Program-made: the position numbers and the translations under genes
In this document: one piece after another, positions 46,022 to 55,517 of the stretch
Layout: each line of letters starts with the position of its first letter
Position numbering within the stretch: position 1 is the stretch's first letter
Notes under the pieces: model-generated
Databases searched by the model: none
What the model was told of the DNA's origin: nothing
What the model saw: only the letters and a program-made list of their open reading frames with translations
Assembly (NCBI RefSeq): GCF_000523515.1
Contig: NZ_AWRU01000031.1
Location: 105,682 to 169,681, forward strand
From: Pedobacter sp. V48
GTDB lineage: Bacteria; Bacteroidota; Bacteroidia; Sphingobacteriales; Sphingobacteriaceae
Direction of reading: 5' to 3'
DNA length: 64,000 nucleotides

Positions 46022-47635
46022 ATGAGAATAACGCTTAGCTTATTTTTACTTATCATTCTTTCCTTTAAAATGAGTGCGCAAGATATAATACCGGCACCCG
46101 TTGAAATGAGAGCAGGATCTATGCCTAACGAGAAATTTAGTATCGAAAAAAACACTGTGATTTTTATTAACACTTCACAAGCGCAATCTTCCGCTCAATT
46201 CTTATCAGATTATATTTCTAACCATTATAACTTACGACTGGATATAATTACTGAGATTGCAAAAATTGGCCCTCGGCGATCCATAAAATTAATTGTAGAC
46301 AGTACATTATATTCCAATCCTGACAGGTACACACTCTCAGTACTTCCAACCACAATAAATGTAGGATCACCATCTCCTCAAGGCATTTTCTATGCAATAC
46401 AAAGCATTATACAGCTTTTACCATCGCAACCAGACAGTACGGAAAAGCTAGTTATTCCAACGGTAGAGATTATTGATTATCCCCGCTTTGCCTATAGGGG
46501 AATGCATCTTGATGTTAGTCGGCATTTTTTTGATGTTAGTTTTATCAAGAAATATATTGATTATCTGGCATTGCACAAACTAAACTATTTCCATTGGCAC
46601 CTGACTGATGATCATGGCTGGCGGATAGAGATTAAAAAACACCCTAAGCTTACACAAATTAGTGCCTGGCGCAATGGAACCATTGTTGGCCTTTATCCTG
46701 GAACGGGAAACGACGGAATTAGATATGGAGGATACTATACACAGGAGGAAGTTAAAGAGGTAATAAAATATGCGGCAGAAAGGTATATCACCGTTGTTCC
46801 TGAAATTGAAATGCCCGGGCACAATATGGCAGTATTAGCTGCTTACCCGGAATTGGGAACTACTCCTGCTATACCGACTCAGGTGGCACAAACATGGGGC
46901 ATCTTCAATAAATTCAATAACGTGCTACAGCCAACGGAGAAAACGTTTAGCTTTTTAGAGGATGTTCTGACAGAAGTAATGGAATTATTCCCGTCTCAAT
47001 ACATTCATATTGGAGGGGACGAATGTTCAAAGATCTGGTGGAAACAATCTCCATTTGCCCAAAAACTGATTAAAGAAAAAGGACTAAAAAATGAGAATGG
47101 CTTACAAAGCTATTTTATTCATAGAATGGAAAAATTTGTAAACAGTAAAGGAAAAACGATAATTGGATGGGATGAGATTCTGGATGGCGGCCTGGCGCCT
47201 AATGCTATTGTGATGAGCTGGCGTGGAGAGAAAGGTGGCATTGCAGCGGCAAAACAACACCATAAAGTAATCATGACTCCAGAAAATTCTATGTACTTTA
47301 ATCACAGTCAGTTTATGAAAGATGACTCATTGACGGCGGCTAAATTTTTACCACTAAAAACCGTTTACGATTATGAGCCCGTTCCTGCTGAACTTACTCC
47401 CCAGGAAGCAGAATATATTTGGGGCGGACAGGGAAATCTTTGGTCGGAATATATTGCAAATCCAGCCAAAGCTGAATACATGCTTTTCCCCAGATTAGAT
47501 GCACTTAGCGAAGTTTTATGGAGCCCAAAAAATAAACGCAATTATGTGGATTTCAGAAGAAGACTAAAGGTTCAATTTAAACGATATGACTTGTTAAAAA
47601 TAAATTATAGTAAAAGATACTTAACTGATCAATAA
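46022..47635 (+). CDS. Secreted beta-N-acetylhexosaminidase, GH20
   Basis: Removes terminal N-acetylglucosamine or N-acetylgalactosamine from glycans by substrate-assisted catalysis. 537 aa with signal peptide MRITLSLFLLIILSFKMSAQ. A GH20b N-terminal domain (about 25-150) is followed by the TIM barrel: RGMHLDVSRHFF, LHKLNYFHWHLTDDHGWRIEIKKHPKL, EIEMPGH, and the catalytic Asp-Glu pair in HIGGDE. C-terminal WGGQGNLWSEY is also typical. Monocistronic; the terminator of rpsA precedes it. Chitin, N-glycan or peptidoglycan fragments are all possible substrates. Confidence 0.95.
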   Translation: MRITLSLFLLIILSFKMSAQDIIPAPVEMRAGSMPNEKFSIEKNTVIFINTSQAQSSAQFLSDYISNHYNLRLDIITEIAKIGPRRSIKLIVDSTLYSNPDRYTLSVLPTTINVGSPSPQGIFYAIQSIIQLLPSQPDSTEKLVIPTVEIIDYPRFAYRGMHLDVSRHFFDVSFIKKYIDYLALHKLNYFHWHLTDDHGWRIEIKKHPKLTQISAWRNGTIVGLYPGTGNDGIRYGGYYTQEEVKEVIKYAAERYITVVPEIEMPGHNMAVLAAYPELGTTPAIPTQVAQTWGIFNKFNNVLQPTEKTFSFLEDVLTEVMELFPSQYIHIGGDECSKIWWKQSPFAQKLIKEKGLKNENGLQSYFIHRMEKFVNSKGKTIIGWDEILDGGLAPNAIVMSWRGEKGGIAAAKQHHKVIMTPENSMYFNHSQFMKDDSLTAAKFLPLKTVYDYEPVPAELTPQEAEYIWGGQGNLWSEYIANPAKAEYMLFPRLDALSEVLWSPKNKRNYVDFRRRLKVQFKRYDLLKINYSKRYLTDQ

Positions 47636-47697
47636 GGGATTTATATTTCTTTCTTCAATTTTATCAAAAACAACCATTAAATTCAATTCGATTTTTT

Positions 47698-47705
47698 TAT
47701 ATTTG
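47698..47705 (+). promoter_or_regulatory. Candidate -7 element for pyrRB
   Basis: TATATTTG is a full match, 15 bases before the pyrR ATG. Leader would be roughly 10 bases, leaving no room for a PyrR-binding attenuator. Confidence 0.5.
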
Positions 47706-47720
47706 CCTAATCATTAGTCA

Positions 47721-48269
47721 ATGCAAAAGAGAACCCTGCTAGACGGACAAAAATTCCAAATCACAATTAAGCGACTTTGTCATCAATTAATTGAGAATCA
47801 CATCGATTTTTCTAATACTGTTTTAATAGGTATACAGCCAAGAGGCAGTTACTTTGCCAACAGGGTGCAACAAGAGCTTTCACAAATCCTTAAGAAAACC
47901 AATATTAAAAAAGGCAATCTGGACATTACCTTTTTTAGAGATGACTTTAGGAGAAAGGATGGAATAGTTTCTGCAAACAGCAATACCATAGATTTTATAA
48001 TTGAAGGCCAGAATGTTATCCTTATTGATGATGTATTGTGGACAGGCAGAACGATTAGGGCTGCAATGGACGCATTATTGGCATATGGAAGACCGGAAAA
48101 GGTTGAACTAATGGTATTAATTGACAGGCGTTTTTCCAGACAACTACCTATTGAGCCAGATTACATCGGCCAGAAGGTAGACAGCCTAAACTCACAAAAA
48201 GTTAAGGTAAGCTGGAAAGAAACCGAAGGAGAAGACAAAGTTATCTTATTATCAGAAAGCAATAAATAG
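47721..48269 (+). CDS. pyrR: PyrR: uracil phosphoribosyltransferase / pyrimidine regulator
   Basis: 182 aa PRTase-fold protein. The PRPP-binding loop is VILIDDVLWTGRTIRAAMDAL, preceded by GIQPRG and FFRDDFRRKDG. In Bacillus, PyrR binds pyr mRNA leaders to cause attenuation and has UPRT activity. Here it is followed by pyrB with one base between stop and ATG, an operon of the Bacillus sort. The short leader makes classical attenuation of this operon unlikely. Confidence 0.93.
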   Translation: MQKRTLLDGQKFQITIKRLCHQLIENHIDFSNTVLIGIQPRGSYFANRVQQELSQILKKTNIKKGNLDITFFRDDFRRKDGIVSANSNTIDFIIEGQNVILIDDVLWTGRTIRAAMDALLAYGRPEKVELMVLIDRRFSRQLPIEPDYIGQKVDSLNSQKVKVSWKETEGEDKVILLSESNK

Positions 48270-48270
48270 T

Positions 48271-49203
48271 ATGGCAGTAGAGAAATTATCAACCCGACAT
48301 CTTTTAGGTATCAAAGATATTAACCGGAATGATATTGAATTGATTTTTGAAACTGCAGATAACTTTAAGGATGTAATTAACAGACCTATCAAAAGGGTTC
48401 CATCTTTAAGGGATATCACCATTGCCAATATCTTCTTCGAAAACTCCACCAGAACCAAACTTTCTTTTGAACTGGCAGAAAAGAGGTTATCGGCTGATGT
48501 GGTTAATTTTGCAGCGTCTTCTTCCTCTGTAAGTAAAGGAGAAACGCTAATAGATACTGTAAACAATATCCTCGCTATGAAAGTGGATATGGTAGTGATG
48601 AGACATCCATATGCCGGAGCCGGACAATTTTTAAGTAAACATATCAAAGCTCAAATTGTAAACGCAGGAGATGGTGCCCATGAGCATCCAACTCAAGCTT
48701 TACTTGATGCTTTTTCCATTCGCCAGAAACTGGGCGATGTAGCCGGGAAAAAAGTAGTAATCGTTGGCGACATCCTGCATTCCAGAGTTGCCATATCAAA
48801 TATTCTTTGCTTACAAAAACTTGGTGCTGAGGTGATGGTTTGCGGCCCTACTACTTTAATCCCTAAACACATACAAAGTCTTGGTGTAAAGGTTGAGCAT
48901 AATCTAATTAAAGCACTCAACTGGTGCGATGTGGCAAATATGCTCCGCATCCAGCTGGAAAGGCAAGACATTAAATATTTCCCCTCATTAAGGGAATATG
49001 CCATGATGTATGGATTGAATAAACAGATTTTGGACAATCTGGATAAAGAAATCATTGTAATGCATCCAGGCCCAATTAACCGAGGTGTGGAGATTACCAG
49101 TGATGTTGCTGATAGCAAACAATCAATCATCTTAGAACAGGTAGAAAATGGCGTTGCTATAAGGATGGCAGTGCTTTATTTACTTGCCTCGCAAAGAGAT
49201 TAA
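48271..49203 (+). CDS. pyrB: Aspartate carbamoyltransferase, catalytic chain
   Basis: Condenses carbamoyl phosphate with aspartate in UMP synthesis. 310 aa. The carbamoyl-phosphate motif FFENSTRTKLSFELAEKRL, the SSSSVSKGETL 80s-loop, GAGDGAHEHPTQALLDAF and HPGPINRGVEI are present. No pyrI regulatory chain is next to it. Translationally coupled to pyrR. Confidence 0.97.
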   Translation: MAVEKLSTRHLLGIKDINRNDIELIFETADNFKDVINRPIKRVPSLRDITIANIFFENSTRTKLSFELAEKRLSADVVNFAASSSSVSKGETLIDTVNNILAMKVDMVVMRHPYAGAGQFLSKHIKAQIVNAGDGAHEHPTQALLDAFSIRQKLGDVAGKKVVIVGDILHSRVAISNILCLQKLGAEVMVCGPTTLIPKHIQSLGVKVEHNLIKALNWCDVANMLRIQLERQDIKYFPSLREYAMMYGLNKQILDNLDKEIIVMHPGPINRGVEITSDVADSKQSIILEQVENGVAIRMAVLYLLASQRD

Positions 49204-49253
49204 CTTTCTTTAACAGCTTTTTTATACCATTTTCTTTTTCTGTTCGTTAAACC

Positions 49254-49268
49254 TGTGTTATTAACACA
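49254..49268. repeat. Perfect 7-bp dyad upstream of the envelope operon
   Basis: TGTGTTA, one base, TAACACA. No T run follows, so a protein-binding operator is more likely than a terminator. It lies about 70 bases before the TPR gene. A weak -7 (CATATTTG, 49322-49329) sits just before the ATG. Confidence 0.4.
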
Positions 49269-49336
49269 TGTTAATTTCTTATGCTATCAAGACACAATAC
49301 TATATCTATATTAGTACCAACCATATTTGAAATCAG

Positions 49337-52300
49337 ATGCAAAAAAAATACTTTTTTATTCCGCTGTTACTAGCAGGCGGCTATACTGCAAGTTATGCCC
49401 AGTCGAGCCTACTAGTTAACCTCAATAAAAATTATCAAACAGGACTCGAACTGCTTGACAATGAAAAATACGTTGCTGCCGCCCAGCAATTTAAACTGGT
49501 TGAACAGCTTAGACAAAAACCAGGAACACAACAGGAAAGCAATTCAGAACTTTCTTTATTAAAAGAGAATGCTAAATTCTATGCTGCTGTTTGTGCATTA
49601 GAATTGGGTAATAATGATGCAGAGAGTTTATTTCAAAATTTCATAAAAGATTATCCGCTTAATCCCAATACAAAACTTGCCTATTTTCACGTAGGAAAAT
49701 CATACTTTGATCAGAAAAACTACAAAAAAGCATTAGAGTGGTTTGAAAAAACAGACCCTTCTACACTTTCTGCTAAGCAACGTTTAGAATATCAGTTTAA
49801 GCAAGGATATGCTTATTTTTTACAGAACGACATTGAAAAAGCCGAGCCTTTATTTGAAACTGTTAAAAAAGAAAAATCTCCTTTCCAGGAAAGTGCTACC
49901 TATTATTTTGCGTACATTAATTACCTGAACAAAGAATATAAAACTGCATTAAGCAACTTTGAAAAACTTAAAGGATCTCCAACATACGAGGCAAGTTATC
50001 CTTATTACATTACTTCAATGTATTATCTTGATGAAAGATATGATGATGTATTAGAATACGCCCTGCCTATCCTTAAATCTTCAAAACAACAATATGAGGC
50101 AGAGATGTTAAGTCTTATTGCTGCATCATACTTTGCAAAATCTGATTTTGTAAATGCGGAGAAGTATTTTAAAGAGTTCTACGCTAAAGATAAATCAAAT
50201 GTTAAAAATAACCTTTTCATTTATCAATACGGATACTCGTTATTTCAATTGAAAAGATATCCTGAATCAGTTTCAATTTTAGAAAAACTCGATACAGATG
50301 ATGTATACCTTCAAAGCGGGATGTACACTTTAGGTCGCTCTTTCATTATTCTTAAAAACAAAGAAAAAGCCAGAAGTGCTTTCTTCAGAGCATCAAGACT
50401 TGACTTTGATAAAGTTATACAAGAAGAATCATGGATCAACTATGCAAGGCTAAGTTATGAACTGGACTTTAATCAGCAAGCCCTTGAAGCAACTCAGAAC
50501 TTTTTAAAACAGTTTCCAACTTCCCGCAAAATTAACGAAGCAAAAACTTTACTTGGAGAAATTCTATTGACCAGTAAAAACTATCAGGCTGCTATAGATA
50601 TTCTTGAACCTATTCAAAGCAAATCGCCAGAGGCCAGAGAAGCTTATCAAAAAGTAACTTACTTTAGAGGACTAGAGTTTTATAACGAGCGGGCTTTTCC
50701 TAACGCTTTATCAATGTTCTTACGTTCTGAGAAGTTCCCGGAGGATAAAGAAATTCACGCATTAAGTACCTATTGGAAAGCTGAGGCTTCTTATGAATTA
50801 AGAAAATTTGGTGAAGCTGTTAAACATTTCGAGACATTCCTCGGAATGCCTGATGCTGATAAAACCGGGGTGTATAATTTTGCAAATTATGCCCTTGCTT
50901 ACGCTGCATTTGAAAACGAAAGCTACGGAAAAGCAGCTACATACTTTGAACGCTTCCTAGCGGGTAACGATAAGGATCAGAAAACAGTCAACGATGCCAT
51001 AATAAGGTTAGCTGACTCATATTTTGTAAATAAAAGCTATGGCAATGCGCTTGTAAATTATAACAAGATCATCAATGCCAGATCCACAGGAGAAGATTAT
51101 GCACTTTTTCAACGTGGCATGATCCAGGGATTGGAAAACCAAAATGAGGCCAAAATTGGAACCATGCAGGATCTTCTTAAACAGTTCCCTAATTCTAATT
51201 ACGCTGATGATGCTGGTTTCGAAACTGCTTATACCTATTTCAATATTGGAAATTTCGATAAATCCAGTACAGATCTTATTAGTTTAGTTAGTTTGTATCC
51301 TAATAGCAGTTATGTTCCAAGAGCTTTGGTTACCATTGGTCTTGTACAATATAATCAGGATAAAGACGATCAGGCATTAGAGTCGTTCAAAAAAGTAATC
51401 AGAGACTACGCCAGTAGTGAAGAAGCAAAACAGGCACTAGAATCTATCAAGAATATCTATGTTGACCGTGGTGATTCACAAGGTTTCATCACCTATGCTA
51501 ATTCAACTCCTCTAGGTAATTTCTCTGAAGCAGAACAAGATAATATAGTTTTTCAGGGAGCAAATAACCTTTATTTGAAAGGCGACTTCAAAGGTGCTTT
51601 CGAAGCTGTAAATGCTTATTTTGATAAGTATCCGAAAGCAATACATGACAAAGAAGCTAAGTTTGTTAGAGCTGAGTCATTGGTTAAACTTGGTCGACCT
51701 CTGGAAGCTGTTGCAGATTATGAGTACATTCTTAATGACTGGACAAGTGATTATACTGAGCGTTCACTGGTAAGTATTTCTCAATTGTTTTTAGATCAGA
51801 AGAAATATAACGAAGCAATTGTTTATCTAAAAAGATTAGAAACTACTGCCGATTACAAAGTTCACCATAGTTACGCTATAAATAATCTTCTGAAAGCTTA
51901 CGATGCATTAAAGATGCCCGATGATATGATCAAGTATGTTCAGTTGATTAAAGAGTCTGAAAAAGGCTCTGAGGAAGAAAAGAACAGTGCTGATCTATAT
52001 GCAGGTAAAGCTTATTTATTAAAGGGCGACACAACAAGTGCCGTAAAAGCTTTTAATAATGTAGTTAGTAAAACTAAAACCTTGGCAGCTGCCGAAGCTA
52101 AATACAATATCGCTGCGGTACAATATGCCAACGCTGATTATAAAACCTCAACTAAAACATGTTTTGATCTGATTAACAATATGGCCTCTTATGACTATTG
52201 GGTTGCCAAATCGTTCCTTTTATTAGCAGATAATTATGTAGCTCTAAAAGATAAGTTACAAGCTAAAAGTACACTCTTAAGTATCATCGACAATTATGAA

Positions 52301-52354
52301 GGCAAGGATGATATCGTCCCAACTGCTAAAGAGAAATTAGAAAAAATTAAATAA
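49337..52354 (+). CDS. Giant periplasmic tetratricopeptide-repeat protein
   Basis: 1005 aa with a Sec signal peptide (MQKKYFFIPLLLAGGYTASYAQ). The rest is an almost continuous array of TPR-like helix pairs, for example LAYFHVGKSYFDQKNYKKALEWFEKTDP, YGYSLFQLKRYPESVSILEKLD, AYTYFNIGNFDKSSTDLISLVSLYPNS and AIVYLKRLETTADYK. The spacing (tripartite YAD- and YfgC-type helices of 34-36 residues) suggests about 20 or more repeats forming a superhelical scaffold. First gene of a six-gene unit with a barrel protein and an ExbB-ExbD-TonB set. CpoB (YbgF), the TPR member of Tol-Pal, is a functional analogue to consider. Confidence 0.88.
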   Translation: MQKKYFFIPLLLAGGYTASYAQSSLLVNLNKNYQTGLELLDNEKYVAAAQQFKLVEQLRQKPGTQQESNSELSLLKENAKFYAAVCALELGNNDAESLFQNFIKDYPLNPNTKLAYFHVGKSYFDQKNYKKALEWFEKTDPSTLSAKQRLEYQFKQGYAYFLQNDIEKAEPLFETVKKEKSPFQESATYYFAYINYLNKEYKTALSNFEKLKGSPTYEASYPYYITSMYYLDERYDDVLEYALPILKSSKQQYEAEMLSLIAASYFAKSDFVNAEKYFKEFYAKDKSNVKNNLFIYQYGYSLFQLKRYPESVSILEKLDTDDVYLQSGMYTLGRSFIILKNKEKARSAFFRASRLDFDKVIQEESWINYARLSYELDFNQQALEATQNFLKQFPTSRKINEAKTLLGEILLTSKNYQAAIDILEPIQSKSPEAREAYQKVTYFRGLEFYNERAFPNALSMFLRSEKFPEDKEIHALSTYWKAEASYELRKFGEAVKHFETFLGMPDADKTGVYNFANYALAYAAFENESYGKAATYFERFLAGNDKDQKTVNDAIIRLADSYFVNKSYGNALVNYNKIINARSTGEDYALFQRGMIQGLENQNEAKIGTMQDLLKQFPNSNYADDAGFETAYTYFNIGNFDKSSTDLISLVSLYPNSSYVPRALVTIGLVQYNQDKDDQALESFKKVIRDYASSEEAKQALESIKNIYVDRGDSQGFITYANSTPLGNFSEAEQDNIVFQGANNLYLKGDFKGAFEAVNAYFDKYPKAIHDKEAKFVRAESLVKLGRPLEAVADYEYILNDWTSDYTERSLVSISQLFLDQKKYNEAIVYLKRLETTADYKVHHSYAINNLLKAYDALKMPDDMIKYVQLIKESEKGSEEEKNSADLYAGKAYLLKGDTTSAVKAFNNVVSKTKTLAAAEAKYNIAAVQYANADYKTSTKTCFDLINNMASYDYWVAKSFLLLADNYVALKDKLQAKSTLLSIIDNYEGKDDIVPTAKEKLEKIK

Positions 52355-52365
52355 GATTAAGCGAC

Positions 52366-54069
52366 ATGAGATTAACTAAATTAATATATAGTACCCTTTT
52401 CTTTATCACAGCTGCATCCCTAGGATTGAAGGCTCAGGATACAAAAACTACAGAAAAGAAGACGGATGATAAAGCTGTTACCGAAGAAATTGAAGTTGTA
52501 AGACCTTACAAACCTATTTTGGCAGAAGCGGTAAAACTGAGAAGAAGCCCTGATCTGAACGATATAAAAACATACAAGGCTAAATTTAACTATAGCCTTA
52601 CTGACAGAAAATTAGAGCTAAATTCTGACATCAATAAATTACAAGCTCAGGAAGTAGTTGCGGAGAAACAAGAAGAGCTAATAAACAACTATATTAAAGG
52701 TGGTTTTGGATCTGCGAAGACTATTTTTGGCGAAGCGTATATAAACCTAGGCCGCGACGAGGCTATGCAAGCTGGTGGGTATTTTCAACATTTTAGTCAG
52801 TCAGGCAAGCTAAATAAACAACAGTCCAGTCAGCAAAAACTTAGCGTTTTTGGCCGTAGCATTGGTGATGTTGTTACCTTAAGTGGTCGCGTTAATTTTC
52901 AAAGAAACGGATTATATTTCTATGGGATCGATAAGGCCAATCCAACATTAAATCCCGATCCTGAAAAACAAACACTTAATTTCTTTGAAGCAGAAGGAGA
53001 ACTTGTAAATAAATACACAGAAGACCCCGATGCCCTTAGTTATGCATTGAAACTTAACGGTTACATCTGGAGTGATAAATTTAATGCCAAAGAAAACTCA
53101 GTTGTTTTAAATGGATATGTAAATAAGAGAATCAGTAAGTTTAACTTAGGTCTTGCAGCATCTACAGAGTTCGGAAGCACTAAAGATGAGCTAGTAAGTG
53201 TTGGCAACAATCTTTTAAAGTTAAATCCTTATATCAGATTACAAGCGAGCGGTGTAAAAATAACTGCAGGAATTAATTTCGTACAGGAGTTTGGTGCATT
53301 CTCATCAAGTAGAATTTTCCCTGCTGTAACAGCAGATTTTACATTAATACCTGATTACCTGCAAATATTTGGAGAAGTAAAAGGAGATGTAAACCGTAAT
53401 TCTTTAAAACAGTTTAGTGATGAAAACCCATTCCTGAACAACAATATTACCATCAGAAATTCTATCGAAAAGCTAAGTGTCAGTGGTGGTATCAAAGGTA
53501 CAGGCGGCCCTGGGTTTGGATATAAAGCAAGAGTATACCACAAGAGCATTGAAGATATGCCATTGTTCGTAAACAACTTTTCAAGTTTTAATAAATTTGA
53601 TGTGATCTATGATTTCGGAACCATGAAGCTTATTGGAATCGAAGGAGAACTTTCTGTACAGGTAAGTGATGCTTTAAAATGGACCGGTAAATTAAATTTT
53701 GAAGATTATAAACCTGCTGCAGAAACACAAAGCTGGTTTAAACCTCAAATGCGTTTAAGTTCTGATCTATCTTATGTGATCAACAAAAAAGTAACCCTTA
53801 ATGCTTCGGTCGCACTTCAGGATGATAGCAAAGCAAAAATTTATACTGCAGCTCCTGCAAATCCTTATTATACACCTGATCCTGCCAATGAAACCGTAGT
53901 TACCGTTAAAGGATTTGTTGATTTAGGGGCCGGGGTATCATATAAAATAAATAATAAGTTTTCTGCCTTCGCAAGAGCTAACAATCTGTTAAACTCATCA
54001 TATAGCAGATACTTGCATTATGAGGTAATTGGGCTTAATGTTTTCGGAGGTATAAGCTACTCATTCTAA
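52366..54069 (+). CDS. Plug-less outer-membrane beta-barrel with TonB-box-like N-terminus
   Basis: 567 aa. Signal peptide to about residue 24 (ending LKAQD). A short Lys/Thr-rich stretch is followed by TEEIEVVRPYKP, similar in form to TonB boxes, and then, with no plug domain, a long run of amphipathic strands ending GGISYSF, the terminal-Phe signature of outer-membrane barrels. The late strand KFSAFARANNLLNSSYSRYL resembles barrels of TonB-dependent receptors. It lies 11 bases after the giant TPR gene and upstream of its own ExbB/ExbD/TonB genes. Function unknown; a force-receiving outer-membrane anchor is inferred. Confidence 0.82.
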   Translation: MRLTKLIYSTLFFITAASLGLKAQDTKTTEKKTDDKAVTEEIEVVRPYKPILAEAVKLRRSPDLNDIKTYKAKFNYSLTDRKLELNSDINKLQAQEVVAEKQEELINNYIKGGFGSAKTIFGEAYINLGRDEAMQAGGYFQHFSQSGKLNKQQSSQQKLSVFGRSIGDVVTLSGRVNFQRNGLYFYGIDKANPTLNPDPEKQTLNFFEAEGELVNKYTEDPDALSYALKLNGYIWSDKFNAKENSVVLNGYVNKRISKFNLGLAASTEFGSTKDELVSVGNNLLKLNPYIRLQASGVKITAGINFVQEFGAFSSSRIFPAVTADFTLIPDYLQIFGEVKGDVNRNSLKQFSDENPFLNNNITIRNSIEKLSVSGGIKGTGGPGFGYKARVYHKSIEDMPLFVNNFSSFNKFDVIYDFGTMKLIGIEGELSVQVSDALKWTGKLNFEDYKPAAETQSWFKPQMRLSSDLSYVINKKVTLNASVALQDDSKAKIYTAAPANPYYTPDPANETVVTVKGFVDLGAGVSYKINNKFSAFARANNLLNSSYSRYLHYEVIGLNVFGGISYSF

Positions 54070-54123
54070 TAGGTTTTTAATTAATAATTGGTTGATACGG
54101 AATTAAAATTTATTTTTACCAGA

Positions 54124-55515
54124 ATGGATATCTTATCATACCTTACTGAACTTATAAAAACTCGTAAAGAAGTTGGAATTTCTGGACTGGGTACTTTTTA
54201 TAAAAAGAAATCGCCAGGAAGGTACGATGTTGAAACACACTCTTTTCTGCCCCCAAGTTATACTTTGGCATTTGTAGAAGAGAATAGAGAATCTCAATCT
54301 CTTATCACCTACATATGTAAAAAAAGAAACATATCGACGGAAGCGGCTACTTATTATATGGACCAGTTTGCCGATGAGACTATAAAACAACTTTCCGAGA
54401 AGCAATACGCTGATTTTGGAGAAATAGGTATACTATCTGGCACACCTGGAAACTTAATTTTCAACCCCAAAGATCAACTAAAATTTGGCTTTGACTTTTA
54501 TGGTTTCCCTCCTTTAAAAGAAGAAGCAACTGCCATTATTAATGAAAACATTGCGGAAGCTGAAATAGTTGATGAAGCAGCTATTGAACAATCACTTTCT
54601 TTTGAACAAGAGCCTATAATTACAGAAGAGCAATTGAATCTTGAAGATAATAATGCCGATTTGAGTGACGGGTCAGATGAGATAGAAGTTATTGTTCATC
54701 ATCATGAAGAAAAACCTGCACGTGATGACCAACCTGTTTATGACGAAATATCAGAAGTTAAAATAGCCCAAAAACCTACCTCTTCAATTTCAATTGAAAC
54801 TCCGGAGGGACAAGACGATGATTCAAACGTTGTTGAAGAACCTATCGCTCCAAAAGTTGCCAATGCTCCATTCTTTAATACACCAAGTCCACTACAGCCG
54901 CAGATTGCTGAACCAATAGAGACCGAAGAAGAAAGCCAGGGGCTTCCGTTCTACCTAAAAATTATAATTGCCTTTGCAATAATAGTAGCGATAGGACTGG
55001 CAGCATATTTTATTAAGCCTGATCTTTTTAATGGTGCTCTAAATAAATCTGATAATAACCTTCATGACAATTCTGAACTGATTAAAAATAATGATAAAAT
55101 CAGAACTGATTCAATTGCCGAGGCAGATAGCATAAGAATAATCAATGAGAAAGCAATACAAACTGCAGATTCAATAAAAAAGGATAGTTTGGCTGTTAGT
55201 CCCGTTAAACCAGCGCCAACTTCCGCTGTTTCCGGAGCTATTGTTAGTGGCCCTGAAGGTCCAGTTACATGGGAGGTTATTGGTGCGTCAGTAATTAATC
55301 AAAAGGAAGCAGATAAATTTATCGCCCAAATGAAAGCAATAGGTATAACTGCAAAAGTTATCCCAACCCTTCCTGGTAAAAGGAGATTGAAAATTAGCAT
55401 TGCAACATTTAAAGATGAGGAAAGTGCAAGAGAAGGACGCAAACTACTAGTTACAAAATTAAAAGATCCAGGAATTTATATACATCAAAATAAACACACA
55501 CACAAACCACAATAA
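54124..55515 (+). CDS. HU-CCDC81 / transmembrane / SPOR-domain protein
   Basis: 463 aa from MDILSYLTELIKTRKEV. A TTG start at 54088 is possible, but its residues are not typical. The N-terminal Bacteroidetes HU-CCDC81 domain (about 1-140, GISGLGTFYKKKSPGRYDV) faces the cytoplasm. An acidic linker, one TM helix near 288-308 (FYLKIIIAFAIIVAIGLAAYF) and a periplasmic linker follow. A C-terminal SPOR domain (about 385-455, WEVIGASVINQKEADKFIAQMKAIG) would bind denuded peptidoglycan at division sites. The gene ends two bases before exbB. Confidence 0.87.
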   Translation: MDILSYLTELIKTRKEVGISGLGTFYKKKSPGRYDVETHSFLPPSYTLAFVEENRESQSLITYICKKRNISTEAATYYMDQFADETIKQLSEKQYADFGEIGILSGTPGNLIFNPKDQLKFGFDFYGFPPLKEEATAIINENIAEAEIVDEAAIEQSLSFEQEPIITEEQLNLEDNNADLSDGSDEIEVIVHHHEEKPARDDQPVYDEISEVKIAQKPTSSISIETPEGQDDDSNVVEEPIAPKVANAPFFNTPSPLQPQIAEPIETEEESQGLPFYLKIIIAFAIIVAIGLAAYFIKPDLFNGALNKSDNNLHDNSELIKNNDKIRTDSIAEADSIRIINEKAIQTADSIKKDSLAVSPVKPAPTSAVSGAIVSGPEGPVTWEVIGASVINQKEADKFIAQMKAIGITAKVIPTLPGKRRLKISIATFKDEESAREGRKLLVTKLKDPGIYIHQNKHTHKPQ

Positions 55516-55517
55516 AT

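Noticed and set aside
45988-46173. Minus-strand 61-residue ORF before the GH20 gene
   Set aside because: Antisense to the GH20 signal peptide region, whose hydrophobic code produces hydrophobic residues on the other strand.
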